A stretch of 10,272 nucleotides of DNA from Flavobacteriaceae bacterium (GTDB lineage Bacteria > Bacteroidota > Bacteroidia > Flavobacteriales > Flavobacteriaceae). Where the stretch lies: contig JAIEMH010000395.1 in assembly GCA_019752245.1 (NCBI GenBank), forward strand, positions 1 through 10,272, read 5' to 3'. Position 1 is the stretch's first letter; every line of letters starts with the position of its first letter. Below are positions 1 to 6,810 of the stretch, piece after piece. The translations under genes were made by a program, and so were the position numbers. The notes under the pieces are model-generated. The model had not been told where the DNA came from. It did not search any database and saw only the letters and a list, made by a program, of their open reading frames with translations.

Positions 1-831
1 TTAATCACTTTGGTACTACTTTCACCATTTCTATGGGCATTATCTTTAAGAAGAGTTGCCGTTGAACAAGTTAAAATTTTATTACAAGAAAAGAAGCATC
101 AAGGTCCGATAATTATGTTGGTTCTTTTGAGAATAGCACTTACCTTATTCTATATCGGATTCATTTTAAATACATTTTTCTCTTCTGGAGTTGCGTTTGT
201 AGCATTCTTAATTGCAATTGGTGCTTATATTCTATTTCCAAAAAGACTTCATGCGGTTTACAACAAAATTGAAAGTCATTTTATAAGTAATTTTAATGAT
301 AGAGAAACTCGAAAAGAAAATAAAAGACAAAGCACTTTATCACCTTGGGATGGACACATGGCTGAATTTGATATTGCAAGAGAATCGAATTTGGCAGGAA
401 AAACATTAGAAGAATTATCGATTAGAGAACAATTCGGAATTAATATTGCTTCCATTCGTAGAGGTGATGTATTAATAAATATTCCAATTAGAACCGAACG
501 ATTATTTCCTGGTGACGAAATCAGTGTAATTGGAACTGATGACCAAGTAAAAGAATTCAAAATTTATTTGGATAAAAACGAAATTGATGTTCCTGAAGAA
601 GTAGAACAAACCGATATTATTCTACAAAAGTTAGAATTAAGAAACCGTATTTGCATCGGGAAAAGTATCCGTGAATCGGAAATTAGAGAAAAAACGCATG
701 GCATTATCGTTGGAATCGAACGCAACGGAAAACGTATTTTAAATCCTGAATCACACCTAATTCTAGAAGACAGCGACATTTTATGGATTGCTGGCGAAAA
801 GAGAAAAATTGCGGAGTTTCTTAAAGTATAG
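1..831 (+). CDS. Cation:proton antiporter (CPA2/Kef-like), C-terminal part with two RCK_C domains
   Basis: The frame is open from the first base, so the start and most of the membrane domain lie outside the window; 276 residues remain. Hydrophobic segments at about visible residues 1-13 and 35-79 are the last membrane helices of the exchanger. After a charged linker (about 90-115) come two soluble modules. The first, about 120-190, carries the TrkA_C/RCK_C pattern: an N-terminal 'LAGKTLEEL' strand-helix, then 'IRRGDVLINIP' and 'LFPGDEISVIGTDDQ'. The second, about 205-275, repeats it ('GKSIRESEIREKTHGIIVGI', then 'LEDSDILWIAGE'). In this family the membrane part swaps Na+ or K+ for H+, and RCK_C domains gate it by binding a ligand or ion. 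No NAD-binding RCK_N Rossmann motif is seen between membrane part and RCK_C. The ion specificity cannot be read from this fragment. A strong hairpin terminator follows 9 bp after the stop. Confidence 0.85.
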   Translation, partial: LITLVLLSPFLWALSLRRVAVEQVKILLQEKKHQGPIIMLVLLRIALTLFYIGFILNTFFSSGVAFVAFLIAIGAYILFPKRLHAVYNKIESHFISNFNDRETRKENKRQSTLSPWDGHMAEFDIARESNLAGKTLEELSIREQFGINIASIRRGDVLINIPIRTERLFPGDEISVIGTDDQVKEFKIYLDKNEIDVPEEVEQTDIILQKLELRNRICIGKSIRESEIREKTHGIIVGIERNGKRILNPESHLILEDSDILWIAGEKRKIAEFLKV

Positions 832-839
832 AATACTAA

Positions 840-870
840 AAAAGGCATAAGAAGTAAACTTATGCCTTTT
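840..870. terminator. Bidirectional intrinsic terminator between antiporter and guaB
   Basis: A perfect 12-bp stem, AAAAGGCATAAG paired with CTTATGCCTTTT, closes a 7-base loop (852-858). On the plus strand it is followed by GTGTTTTTAT. On the minus strand the stem is followed by a T-run continuing into TTAGTA. It lies between two convergent genes, so it probably stops transcription of both the antiporter (stop at 831) and guaB (stop at 896). Confidence 0.88.
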
Positions 871-895
871 GTGTTTTTATATAATTTCTAAAAAA

Positions 896-2368
896 TTACC
901 TTGAATAATTCGGAGCTTCCTTAGTAATGGTAACATTATGAGGATGGCTTTCTCCAATTCCACTAGTTGTGATTCTTACAAATCTTCCAGTTTCTTGTAA
1001 TGTTGGAATGTCTTTTGCTCCGCAATAACCCATTCCGGCACGAAGTCCGCCAACAAATTGTTGCATGCTTTCATTCAATTCTCCTTTGTATGGAACACGA
1101 CCTACAATTCCTTCTGGAACTAATTTTTTAATATCATCTTCCACATCTTGGAAATATCTATCTTTTGAACCTTCTTGCATGGCTTCAACTGAACCCATTC
1201 CGCGATACGATTTGAATTTTCTTCCTTCAAAAATAATGGTTTCTCCTGGAGATTCTTTTGTTCCTGCTAAAAGTGAACCAAGCATTACACAATCAGCTCC
1301 AGCAGCAATCGCTTTAGGAATATCTCCTGTGTAACGAATTCCACCATCGGCAATTACTGGAACTCCAGTTCCGCGCAACGCAGCAGCAACTTCTAAAACT
1401 GCAGAAAATTGTGGAAATCCAACTCCAGCAACAACTCTTGTAGTACAAATAGAACCTGGACCAATTCCGACTTTTACGCCATCGGCACCATTTTCTACTA
1501 AATATAAAGCGGCTTCTGCTGTAGCAATATTCCCAACAATAACATCAAGATTTGGAAATTTAGCTTTTACAATTTTCAAAACATCAACTACACCTTTTGT
1601 ATGTCCGTGAGCTGTATCAATAATTACGGCATCAACTCCTGCATTTACTAAAGCAGTTGCTCTTTCCAATGCATCAGCAGTAACTCCAAGCGCAGCAGCA
1701 ACGCGTAAACGTCCAAATGTATCTTTGTTTGCTACTGGTTTTTGAGCTAATTTGGTAATATCTCTAAACGTAATTAATCCAACTAATTTATAATTGGAAT
1801 CAACTACAGGTAATTTTTCAATTTTATTTTGTTGCAAAATTCCTTCTGCTTCTTGCAAAGTCGTTCCTTCGGCAGCAGTAACTAAATTTTGAGATGTCAT
1901 TACTTCTAAAATAGAACGCGAATTGATTTTCTCAAAACGCAAATCTCTATTGGTAACAATTCCTTTTAAAGTTCCGTTTTCATCAACTACAGGAATCCCG
2001 CCAATTCCGTGTTCTTTCATCAACATTTTAGCATCACCAACAGTTGAATTTAAAGGCAAAGTTACTGGATCGATAATCATTCCTGCTTCGGCACGTTTTA
2101 CTTTTCTAACTTTTGCAGCTTGTTGTTCAATAGTCATGTTTTTGTGTAAAACACCAATTCCACCTTCTTGTGCCATTGCAATTGCCATAGAACTTTCGGT
2201 TACGGTATCCATAGCAGCAGAAACTATTGGAACATTAAGTGAAATATTTCTAGATATTTTCGATTGGATATTGACTTCGCGCGGTAAAACTTCAGAATAA
2301 TTTGGGATTAGCAGTACATCGTCATAGGTTAAACCTTCGCCAACGATTTTGGAAGTGTGTGCTTTCAT
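896..2368 (-). CDS. guaB: Inosine-5'-monophosphate dehydrogenase
   Basis: This is a full-length 490-residue cytosolic IMP dehydrogenase, which oxidises IMP to XMP with NAD+, the committed step of GMP synthesis. The N-terminal 'GLTYDDVLLIPNYSEVLP' is the family signature. The barrel is interrupted by a CBS pair at about residues 95-210 ('GIGGIPVVDENGTLKGIVTNRDLRF', then 'KLPVVDSNYKLVGLITFRDI'), the Bateman module that senses purine nucleotides. The catalytic loop is GIGPGSICTTR with nucleophile Cys308. The phosphate-binding 'DGGIRYTGDI' lies at 341-350 and 'YRGMGS' at 388-393. The flap region before 'GRVPYKG' (423-429) is intact. Length matches the bacterial family. The ATG start gives MKAHTSKIVGEGLTYDD, in register with homologues. 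It stands alone with no guaA beside it, and shares a bidirectional terminator with the upstream antiporter. Confidence 0.98.
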   Translation of the reverse strand: MKAHTSKIVGEGLTYDDVLLIPNYSEVLPREVNIQSKISRNISLNVPIVSAAMDTVTESSMAIAMAQEGGIGVLHKNMTIEQQAAKVRKVKRAEAGMIIDPVTLPLNSTVGDAKMLMKEHGIGGIPVVDENGTLKGIVTNRDLRFEKINSRSILEVMTSQNLVTAAEGTTLQEAEGILQQNKIEKLPVVDSNYKLVGLITFRDITKLAQKPVANKDTFGRLRVAAALGVTADALERATALVNAGVDAVIIDTAHGHTKGVVDVLKIVKAKFPNLDVIVGNIATAEAALYLVENGADGVKVGIGPGSICTTRVVAGVGFPQFSAVLEVAAALRGTGVPVIADGGIRYTGDIPKAIAAGADCVMLGSLLAGTKESPGETIIFEGRKFKSYRGMGSVEAMQEGSKDRYFQDVEDDIKKLVPEGIVGRVPYKGELNESMQQFVGGLRAGMGYCGAKDIPTLQETGRFVRITTSGIGESHPHNVTITKEAPNYSR

Positions 2369-2398
2369 TGCAATTTGTAGTTGTAGTTAAATTGCGTG

Positions 2399-2406
2399 CA
2401 AATATA
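2399..2406 (-). promoter_or_regulatory. Putative -7 promoter element of guaB
   Basis: Read on the minus strand this is TATATTTG, an exact match to the Bacteroidota -7 consensus TAnnTTTG, ending 30 bp before the guaB ATG. No clear TTG -33 element lies at the usual 17-23 bp distance, so the call rests on the -7 element and position. Confidence 0.55.
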
Positions 2407-2541
2407 GTGAATATTTGGGAGTTAGAAGTACGAATCGACAAGTTTTTTCTATTCTGCAATAACAAATGGTTATTAATCTAATTTATAGCACTTAAATCAA
2501 GTTAAAATGACTAACTTTATAATATACTTTAATTCATTTTT

Positions 2542-5040
2542 ATGACTGATACTAAAACAATAATCGCAGGACTTTCGAATGATCAAGTAATTGCCTCCAG
2601 AAATAAAAACGGTTCTAACTCATTAGAACACCAAGAAAAAAATCATTTTTTGATGTCATTACTAGAAATGGTTAAAGAACCTATGTTTCTATTATTAGTT
2701 GCAGCAGCAAGTATTTACTTCATTTCTGGCGATTATGGCGATGGGATTTTTATGACAGTTGCCATCTTTTTGGTTGCTGCAATTTCACTTTTTCAAGAAG
2801 CACGAAGTAGAAATGCTATCGAATCGCTCAAAAAACTATCACAACCTAAAAGTAAAGTCATAAGAAACGGTGAATTAGTTGAAATTCCGAGTGAAGAAAT
2901 TGTACTTGGCGATTTCATTCAAGTGGAAGAAGGCACTTTTGTTCCTGCCGATGCAACCATTATTCAATCTAATGATTTCTCGGTAAACGAAGCTGTTTTA
3001 ACTGGCGAATCATTATCTGTTTTTAAGAATGAAACATCCGAAATTAAGCAAGTTTTTCAAGGAACAATTGTTGCCACAGGATTAGCAATTTGCGAAGTTA
3101 CAGCCATTGGAAACCAAACTCAAATTGGTAAAATTGGTAAAAGTATTGAGACCATTGTTGAAGAAAAAACACCATTACAAATTCAGATTACGAATTTTGT
3201 GACCAAAATGTCTATTGTTGGATTGGTAATTTTTGTAATAGTCTGGGCTATAAATTATTTTCATTCCCAAAGTATTTTAGACAGTTTATTGAAAGCGTTA
3301 ACTATTGCCATGAGCGTTATTCCCGAAGAAATTCCGGTTGCTTTTGCTTCGTTTATGGCACTTGGCGCATGGCGATTGATGAAAATGGGAATCATAACCA
3401 AACAAACAAAAACTGTAGAAACATTAGGCAGTGCTACGGTAATTTGTACTGATAAAACTGGAACAATTACAGAAAACAAAATGAGTTTGGCGCAATTGTA
3501 TCTTTTCAAATCGGATATTATTGTTGAAACCAAAGAAAAGCTCAATCCAGACGCTGTTGAAGTTTTAAACTATGCCATGTGGTCTAGCGAACCTATTCCG
3601 TTTGACGCTATGGAGATTGCAATTCATGAGGCTTACGCCAAATTAGATTCCGTTGACGAAAGACCCAATTTTAAATTGGTACACGAATATCCATTGGATG
3701 GAAAACCACCTATGATGACGCATGTTTTTGAAGATTCAAAAGGCAAAAAAATCATTGCTGCCAAAGGCGCACCAGAAGCAATTATTGAAGTCAGTCATTT
3801 ATCTGAAAGTGAAAAGAAACAAGTTGTAGTAGCTATTGAAAAAATGGCTAACGAAGGTTATCGGGTTTTGGGCGTTGGTGTTACCGAATTATCTGGGACG
3901 AATTACCCAAAAACGCAACAAGAATTTAAATTTACTTTCAAAGGTTTAGTTGCGTTTTACGATCCGCCGAAAGCAAATATTCAAGAAGTTTTTGAAACTT
4001 TTTACAAAGCTGGAATTCAAGTGAAAATTGTAACTGGCGACAATGCGCAAACTACCACAACTATTGCAAAGCAAATAGGTTTTAAAGGTGCCGATAAAGT
4101 GTTGAATGGCGACGAATTAATGTCAATGGATGAAGCAACATTAAAAGTAAAAGTTATGGAAACAGCCATTTTTACACGAATGTTTCCCGAAGCCAAGTTG
4201 AAAATTATTCAAGCTTTGAAAGACAACAGCCAAATTGTGGCGATGACTGGCGATGGTGTAAATGATGGTCCAGCTTTAAAATCGGCACATATTGGAATTG
4301 CCATGGGTAAAAAAGGAACCGAAATTGCCAAACAAGCAGCTAATTTAATTTTGATTGACGACGATTTCGCAAAAATGACCGATGCCATTGCAATGGGTAG
4401 AAAAATCTACGTGAATTTGAAAAAAGCTATTCAGTATATTATTTCAATTCATATACCTATAATTCTGATTGTATTTATTCCGCTTGCTTTGGGCTGGATG
4501 TATCCAAATATTTTTACGCCAGTTCACATCATATTTTTGGAAATAATTATGGGTCCAACTTGCTCTATAATTTATGAAAACGAACCAATGGAAAGTAATT
4601 TAATGCTAGAAAAACCAAGACCTTTAACGAATACATTTTTCAACTTTAAAGAGATAACTATCAGCATTATTCAAGGATTAGTAATTACTTTGGGATTGTT
4701 ATTTATGTATCAATATTGTGTGCAAAATAATTTTTCAGAAACGTATACGCGAACTTCAATTTTCCTGACATTGATTGCTTCAAATATTTTTCTGACGTTA
4801 GAAAATCGTTCTTTTTATTATTCGATTTTTACTACGATTCGCTATAAAAATAATTTAGTTTTATTAATTATTGGGATAACTATTGCGGTTACTTCACTCC
4901 TACTTTTTGTTCCAGTTTTCTCTAAATTCTTTTTGTTTGAAATAGTTGATTATACTCAGATAGGATTGAGTATTTTAATTGCTTTTATTTCTGTGATGTG
5001 GATTGAAATCTATAAGATTTTTAAGAGAAAAAATAAATAA
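2542..5040 (+). CDS. P2-like cation-transporting P-type ATPase, substrate uncertain
   Basis: This is an 832-residue inner-membrane pump that couples ATP hydrolysis to cation movement. All catalytic parts are present: the actuator TGES motif (154-157), the phosphorylated Asp304 in DKTGT, the nucleotide-binding Lys408 in KGAPE, and the hinge GDGVND (570-575). Membrane helices are visible at about 48-63, 67-85, 221-243, 250-275 (M4), 628-655 (M5), 660-678 (M6), then four more to the C-terminus. There is no N-terminal heavy-metal domain and no CPx motif, which excludes the P1B class. M4 has PEEIP (261-265), close to the PEGLP of P2 Ca2+ pumps. In M5 and M6 the residues that bind Ca2+ in SERCA are replaced: His637, Ile640, Glu667, Met670 and Gly671 occupy those positions. 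It is probably a single-gene unit, since both neighbours lie on the opposite strand. A Ca2+ label would be unsafe. Confidence 0.93.
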   Translation: MTDTKTIIAGLSNDQVIASRNKNGSNSLEHQEKNHFLMSLLEMVKEPMFLLLVAAASIYFISGDYGDGIFMTVAIFLVAAISLFQEARSRNAIESLKKLSQPKSKVIRNGELVEIPSEEIVLGDFIQVEEGTFVPADATIIQSNDFSVNEAVLTGESLSVFKNETSEIKQVFQGTIVATGLAICEVTAIGNQTQIGKIGKSIETIVEEKTPLQIQITNFVTKMSIVGLVIFVIVWAINYFHSQSILDSLLKALTIAMSVIPEEIPVAFASFMALGAWRLMKMGIITKQTKTVETLGSATVICTDKTGTITENKMSLAQLYLFKSDIIVETKEKLNPDAVEVLNYAMWSSEPIPFDAMEIAIHEAYAKLDSVDERPNFKLVHEYPLDGKPPMMTHVFEDSKGKKIIAAKGAPEAIIEVSHLSESEKKQVVVAIEKMANEGYRVLGVGVTELSGTNYPKTQQEFKFTFKGLVAFYDPPKANIQEVFETFYKAGIQVKIVTGDNAQTTTTIAKQIGFKGADKVLNGDELMSMDEATLKVKVMETAIFTRMFPEAKLKIIQALKDNSQIVAMTGDGVNDGPALKSAHIGIAMGKKGTEIAKQAANLILIDDDFAKMTDAIAMGRKIYVNLKKAIQYIISIHIPIILIVFIPLALGWMYPNIFTPVHIIFLEIIMGPTCSIIYENEPMESNLMLEKPRPLTNTFFNFKEITISIIQGLVITLGLLFMYQYCVQNNFSETYTRTSIFLTLIASNIFLTLENRSFYYSIFTTIRYKNNLVLLIIGITIAVTSLLLFVPVFSKFFLFEIVDYTQIGLSILIAFISVMWIEIYKIFKRKNK

Positions 5041-5077
5041 TAAAATACTCTTTAAAGAATATCTAAAAAACTTACAT

Positions 5078-5143
5078 GACCTTAAATTTCTTAAATGGTA
5101 CAATTATAAAAATCACATGAGTCATTCATGGTCATTTAAGGTC
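5078..5143. repeat. Imperfect inverted repeat between convergent genes
   Basis: GACCTTAAAT at 5078-5087 is exactly complementary to ATTTAAGGTC at 5134-5143, with 46 bases between. Partial copies of the same words surround both arms (TTCTTAAATGG, GTCGTTTAAGG). It sits between the stops of the P-type ATPase and the HMG-CoA lyase. It could act as a weak transcript-end structure or be a relic of a dispersed intergenic repeat. There is no T-run, so it is not a typical intrinsic terminator. Confidence 0.45.
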
Positions 5144-5153
5144 GTTTAAGGAA

Positions 5154-6017
5154 TTAGTGAAACTCACCAAATAATCTAGAAGCCACATTGTAAGCGCTTT
5201 CAAAACTCATTGGACTAGTATTGGTGTTGGCTTTTTGTTGGGTGAAATAAGACAGCATTTTTTCGGTTGGCATGTTGCCGGTTAAATCGTCTTTTGCCAT
5301 TGGACAACCTCCAAAACCTTGAATGGCTCCATCATAACGGCGGCAACCAGCTTTGTATGCAGCATCGATTTTTTCGTGCCATTTGTCTGGCGTTGTGTGA
5401 AGGTGCGCACCGAATTCGATGTTTGGATATTTAGTAATTAAATTCGAAAATAAATAGTCAATTACCTCTGGAGTTGAACTTCCAACAGTATCAGAAAGTG
5501 ATAGAATTTTCACGCCCATATTGGCCAATTTCTCGGTCCACTCGCCTACTATTTCAACATTCCACGGATCGCCATACGGATTTCCGAAACCCATTGAAAT
5601 ATAGGTTACCACTTCTTTATTTGATCTGTCTGCGATGTTCAAAATCTCTTGTAAAGTTACTAGACTTTCGGCAATAGTTTTGTGGGTATTTCGCATTTGG
5701 AAATTCTCTGAAATAGAAAATGGAAATCCTAAATACTGTATTTCTTTGTGAACAGAAGCTGATTCTGCACCTTGCGTATTGGCGATAATTGCTAGTAATT
5801 TACTGTTTGTTTGCGATAAATCAAGTTGTGCTAAAACCTCAGCCGTATCAACCATTTGCGGAATAGCTTTGGGCGATACAAAACTTCCAAAGTCAATGGT
5901 ATCAAAGCCTACGCGAAGTAACGATTGAATGTAATCTACTTTTCGTTGGGTAGGAATAAATGGTTTGATACCTTGCATGGCATCGCGCGGACATTCTATG
6001 ATTTTGATTTTCTCCAT
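5154..6017 (-). CDS. Hydroxymethylglutaryl-CoA lyase-family protein
   Basis: A 287-residue HMGL-like TIM-barrel enzyme. The family cleaves HMG-CoA to acetyl-CoA and acetoacetate in leucine breakdown. Visible family elements in order: 'ECPRDAMQG' (8-16) with the catalytic Arg11-Asp12 pair and Gln15; 'SFVSPKAIPQM' (45-55); 'GFGNPYGDPW' (143-152); 'LSDTVGSSTPE' (174-184); the metal-binding 'HLH' (205-207); and 'GFGGCPMA' (234-241) with the mobile-loop Cys238. Differences from the textbook lyase: EVGPRDGLQ has become ECPRDAMQ, 'EVTSFVSP' has become 'DFGSFVSP', and 'GCPYEG' has become 'GNPYGD'. The core catalytic set is kept, so lyase chemistry is likely, although a related acyl-CoA substrate cannot be excluded. 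The ATG is the only start near the first motif. The gene is divergent from the SatD operon. Confidence 0.85.
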   Translation of the reverse strand: MEKIKIIECPRDAMQGIKPFIPTQRKVDYIQSLLRVGFDTIDFGSFVSPKAIPQMVDTAEVLAQLDLSQTNSKLLAIIANTQGAESASVHKEIQYLGFPFSISENFQMRNTHKTIAESLVTLQEILNIADRSNKEVVTYISMGFGNPYGDPWNVEIVGEWTEKLANMGVKILSLSDTVGSSTPEVIDYLFSNLITKYPNIEFGAHLHTTPDKWHEKIDAAYKAGCRRYDGAIQGFGGCPMAKDDLTGNMPTEKMLSYFTQQKANTNTSPMSFESAYNVASRLFGEFH

Positions 6018-6024
6018 TTGCTGT

Positions 6025-6032
6025 CAAAGATA
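6025..6032 (-). promoter_or_regulatory. Putative -7 promoter element of the HMG-CoA lyase gene
   Basis: On the minus strand this reads TATCTTTG, an exact TAnnTTTG match. Only 7 bases separate it from the ATG, so the transcript would be leaderless or nearly so. No good TTG -33 element is seen. Confidence 0.55.
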
Positions 6033-6085
6033 CTAAAGAATTCTTTTTTACGAAATCGTTTTCTAGAAAGAAATAAAATTTAATT

Positions 6086-6163
6086 ATTACGTATTTTGGT
6101 AATAAATTAAAATATTACGTATTTTGGTAATAAATTAAAATATTACGTATTTTGGTAATAAAT
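6086..6163 (+). repeat. Three 28-bp tandem units carrying 18-bp inverted repeats (operator-like array)
   Basis: The 18-bp core ATTACGTATTTTGGTAAT occurs three times with no mismatch, at 6086-6103, 6114-6131 and 6142-6159. Each core has 5-bp inverted arms, ATTAC and GTAAT, around 8 bases. The period is exactly 28 bp; the linkers are identical AT-rich decamers, and the third unit fades after 6163. The array lies in the 181-bp divergent region, and its last core ends 27 bp before the putative -7 element of the SatD gene. The layout fits binding of a dimeric helix-turn-helix protein, and the neighbouring SatD protein has such a domain. The repeat is certain; the operator role is inferred. Confidence 0.9.
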
Positions 6164-6186
6164 AGTGTATTATTAAAAATATTTAG

Positions 6187-6194
6187 TACTTTTG
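6187..6194 (+). promoter_or_regulatory. Putative -7 promoter element of the SatD-DUF3307 operon
   Basis: TACTTTTG matches TAnnTTTG exactly and ends 4 bp before the ATG at 6199, so the mRNA is predicted to be leaderless. The expected -33 zone (about 6161-6170) lacks TTG, which could mean that initiation depends on a factor bound to the adjacent repeat array. Confidence 0.55.
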
Positions 6195-6198
6195 ACTT

Positions 6199-6810
6199 AT
6201 GATTGTAATACTTACAGGAGATATTATCAACTCAAGAAAGGTTCCATCAAAGAAATGGATTAACGACTTGAAAACACTATTTCAATCGATTGGGAAATCT
6301 CCAAACGATTGGGAAATCTACCGTGGCGATGAGTTTCAACTAGAAATCAAGAATATAGAAGATGCTTTAATCATTGCTTTTCAAATTAAAGCATTTTTTA
6401 AATCTATAAATTTAGATGTTAGAATGAGTTTGGGTTTTGGAGAAAAAACACATAAAACAAGAAAAATTACAGAAAGTAACGGAAGCGCTTTTGTGCGTTC
6501 TGGAGAAACATTTGAAACATTAAAAAAACAAAAACTAAACTTAGCAATCAATTCTGGAAATGCCGAATTGGACGAAGAATTGAATTTGATGTTAAAACTA
6601 ACATTATCTTTTATGGATAATTGGCTGCAACAATCGGCTGAATTTGTGCTAATTGCCATCAAAAACCCTACTCTTTCGCAAGAAGAAATTGGTGTAAAAC
6701 TTGGCATTAACCAAGCTGCTGTAAGCCGAAGACAAAAACGTTCTAGTTATGAATTGATGATGCAAGTAGAACATTATTTTAGAAAAAAAATCAAAACACT
6801 TGAAGCATGA
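6199..6810 (+). CDS. SatD-family protein with C-terminal helix-turn-helix
   Basis: A 203-residue soluble protein. Residues 1-110 follow the SatD-family pattern: 'LTGDIINSR' (5-13), 'YRGDEFQL' (41-48), an amphipathic helix (52-70), 'DVRMSLGFGE' (73-82) and 'SNGSAFVRSGETFETLKK' (93-110). The order of an Asp-containing strand, a GDEF hairpin and a late 'vR.slG.G' strand resembles class III nucleotidyl cyclases and GGDEF domains, so a palm-like fold is plausible (inference). Residues 159-182 ('LSQEEIGVKLGINQAAVSRR') form a clear helix-turn-helix, followed by a basic helix. The family name comes from the sat acid-tolerance locus of Streptococcus mutans; its biochemical activity is not known to me. 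Its stop overlaps the next gene by ATGA, so the two are translationally coupled. The three inverted repeats upstream suggest autoregulation. The ATG at 6199 is the only sensible start because the conserved GDI strand follows at once. Confidence 0.85.
   Translation: MIVILTGDIINSRKVPSKKWINDLKTLFQSIGKSPNDWEIYRGDEFQLEIKNIEDALIIAFQIKAFFKSINLDVRMSLGFGEKTHKTRKITESNGSAFVRSGETFETLKKQKLNLAINSGNAELDEELNLMLKLTLSFMDNWLQQSAEFVLIAIKNPTLSQEEIGVKLGINQAAVSRRQKRSSYELMMQVEHYFRKKIKTLEA

Noticed and set aside
1923..2300. Plus-strand open frame of 125 codons opposite guaB
   Set aside because: It is antisense to a certain gene, has low-complexity Ile/Ser/Pro-rich content and no recognisable domain.
2369..2541. Purine riboswitch in the guaB leader or between guaB and the ATPase gene
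   Set aside because: The guaB leader predicted from the -7 element is only about 25 bases, and no stem-loop set resembling a purine aptamer is visible in the rest of the gap.
3187..3199. A fourth operator-like site (ATTACGAATTTTG) inside the P-type ATPase gene
   Set aside because: Only the left half matches and the GTAAT arm is missing; it lies in coding sequence with ordinary codons.
5041..5070. Intrinsic terminator of the ATPase gene at CTTTAAAG
   Set aside because: The palindrome is only 8 bp, all weak pairs, with no T-run.
6086..6163. CRISPR array
   Set aside because: The segments between the cores are identical, not unique spacers; there are only three units and no cas genes nearby.
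6086..6163. Replication origin or plasmid iterons
   Set aside because: No initiator gene, no DnaA-box series, and the array sits in a divergent promoter region beside a helix-turn-helix gene, for which operators are the simpler reading.
6381..6707. Minus-strand open frame of 108 codons opposite the SatD gene
   Set aside because: It lies wholly antisense to a well-supported coding region and shows only Ser/Phe/Asn-rich shadow composition.
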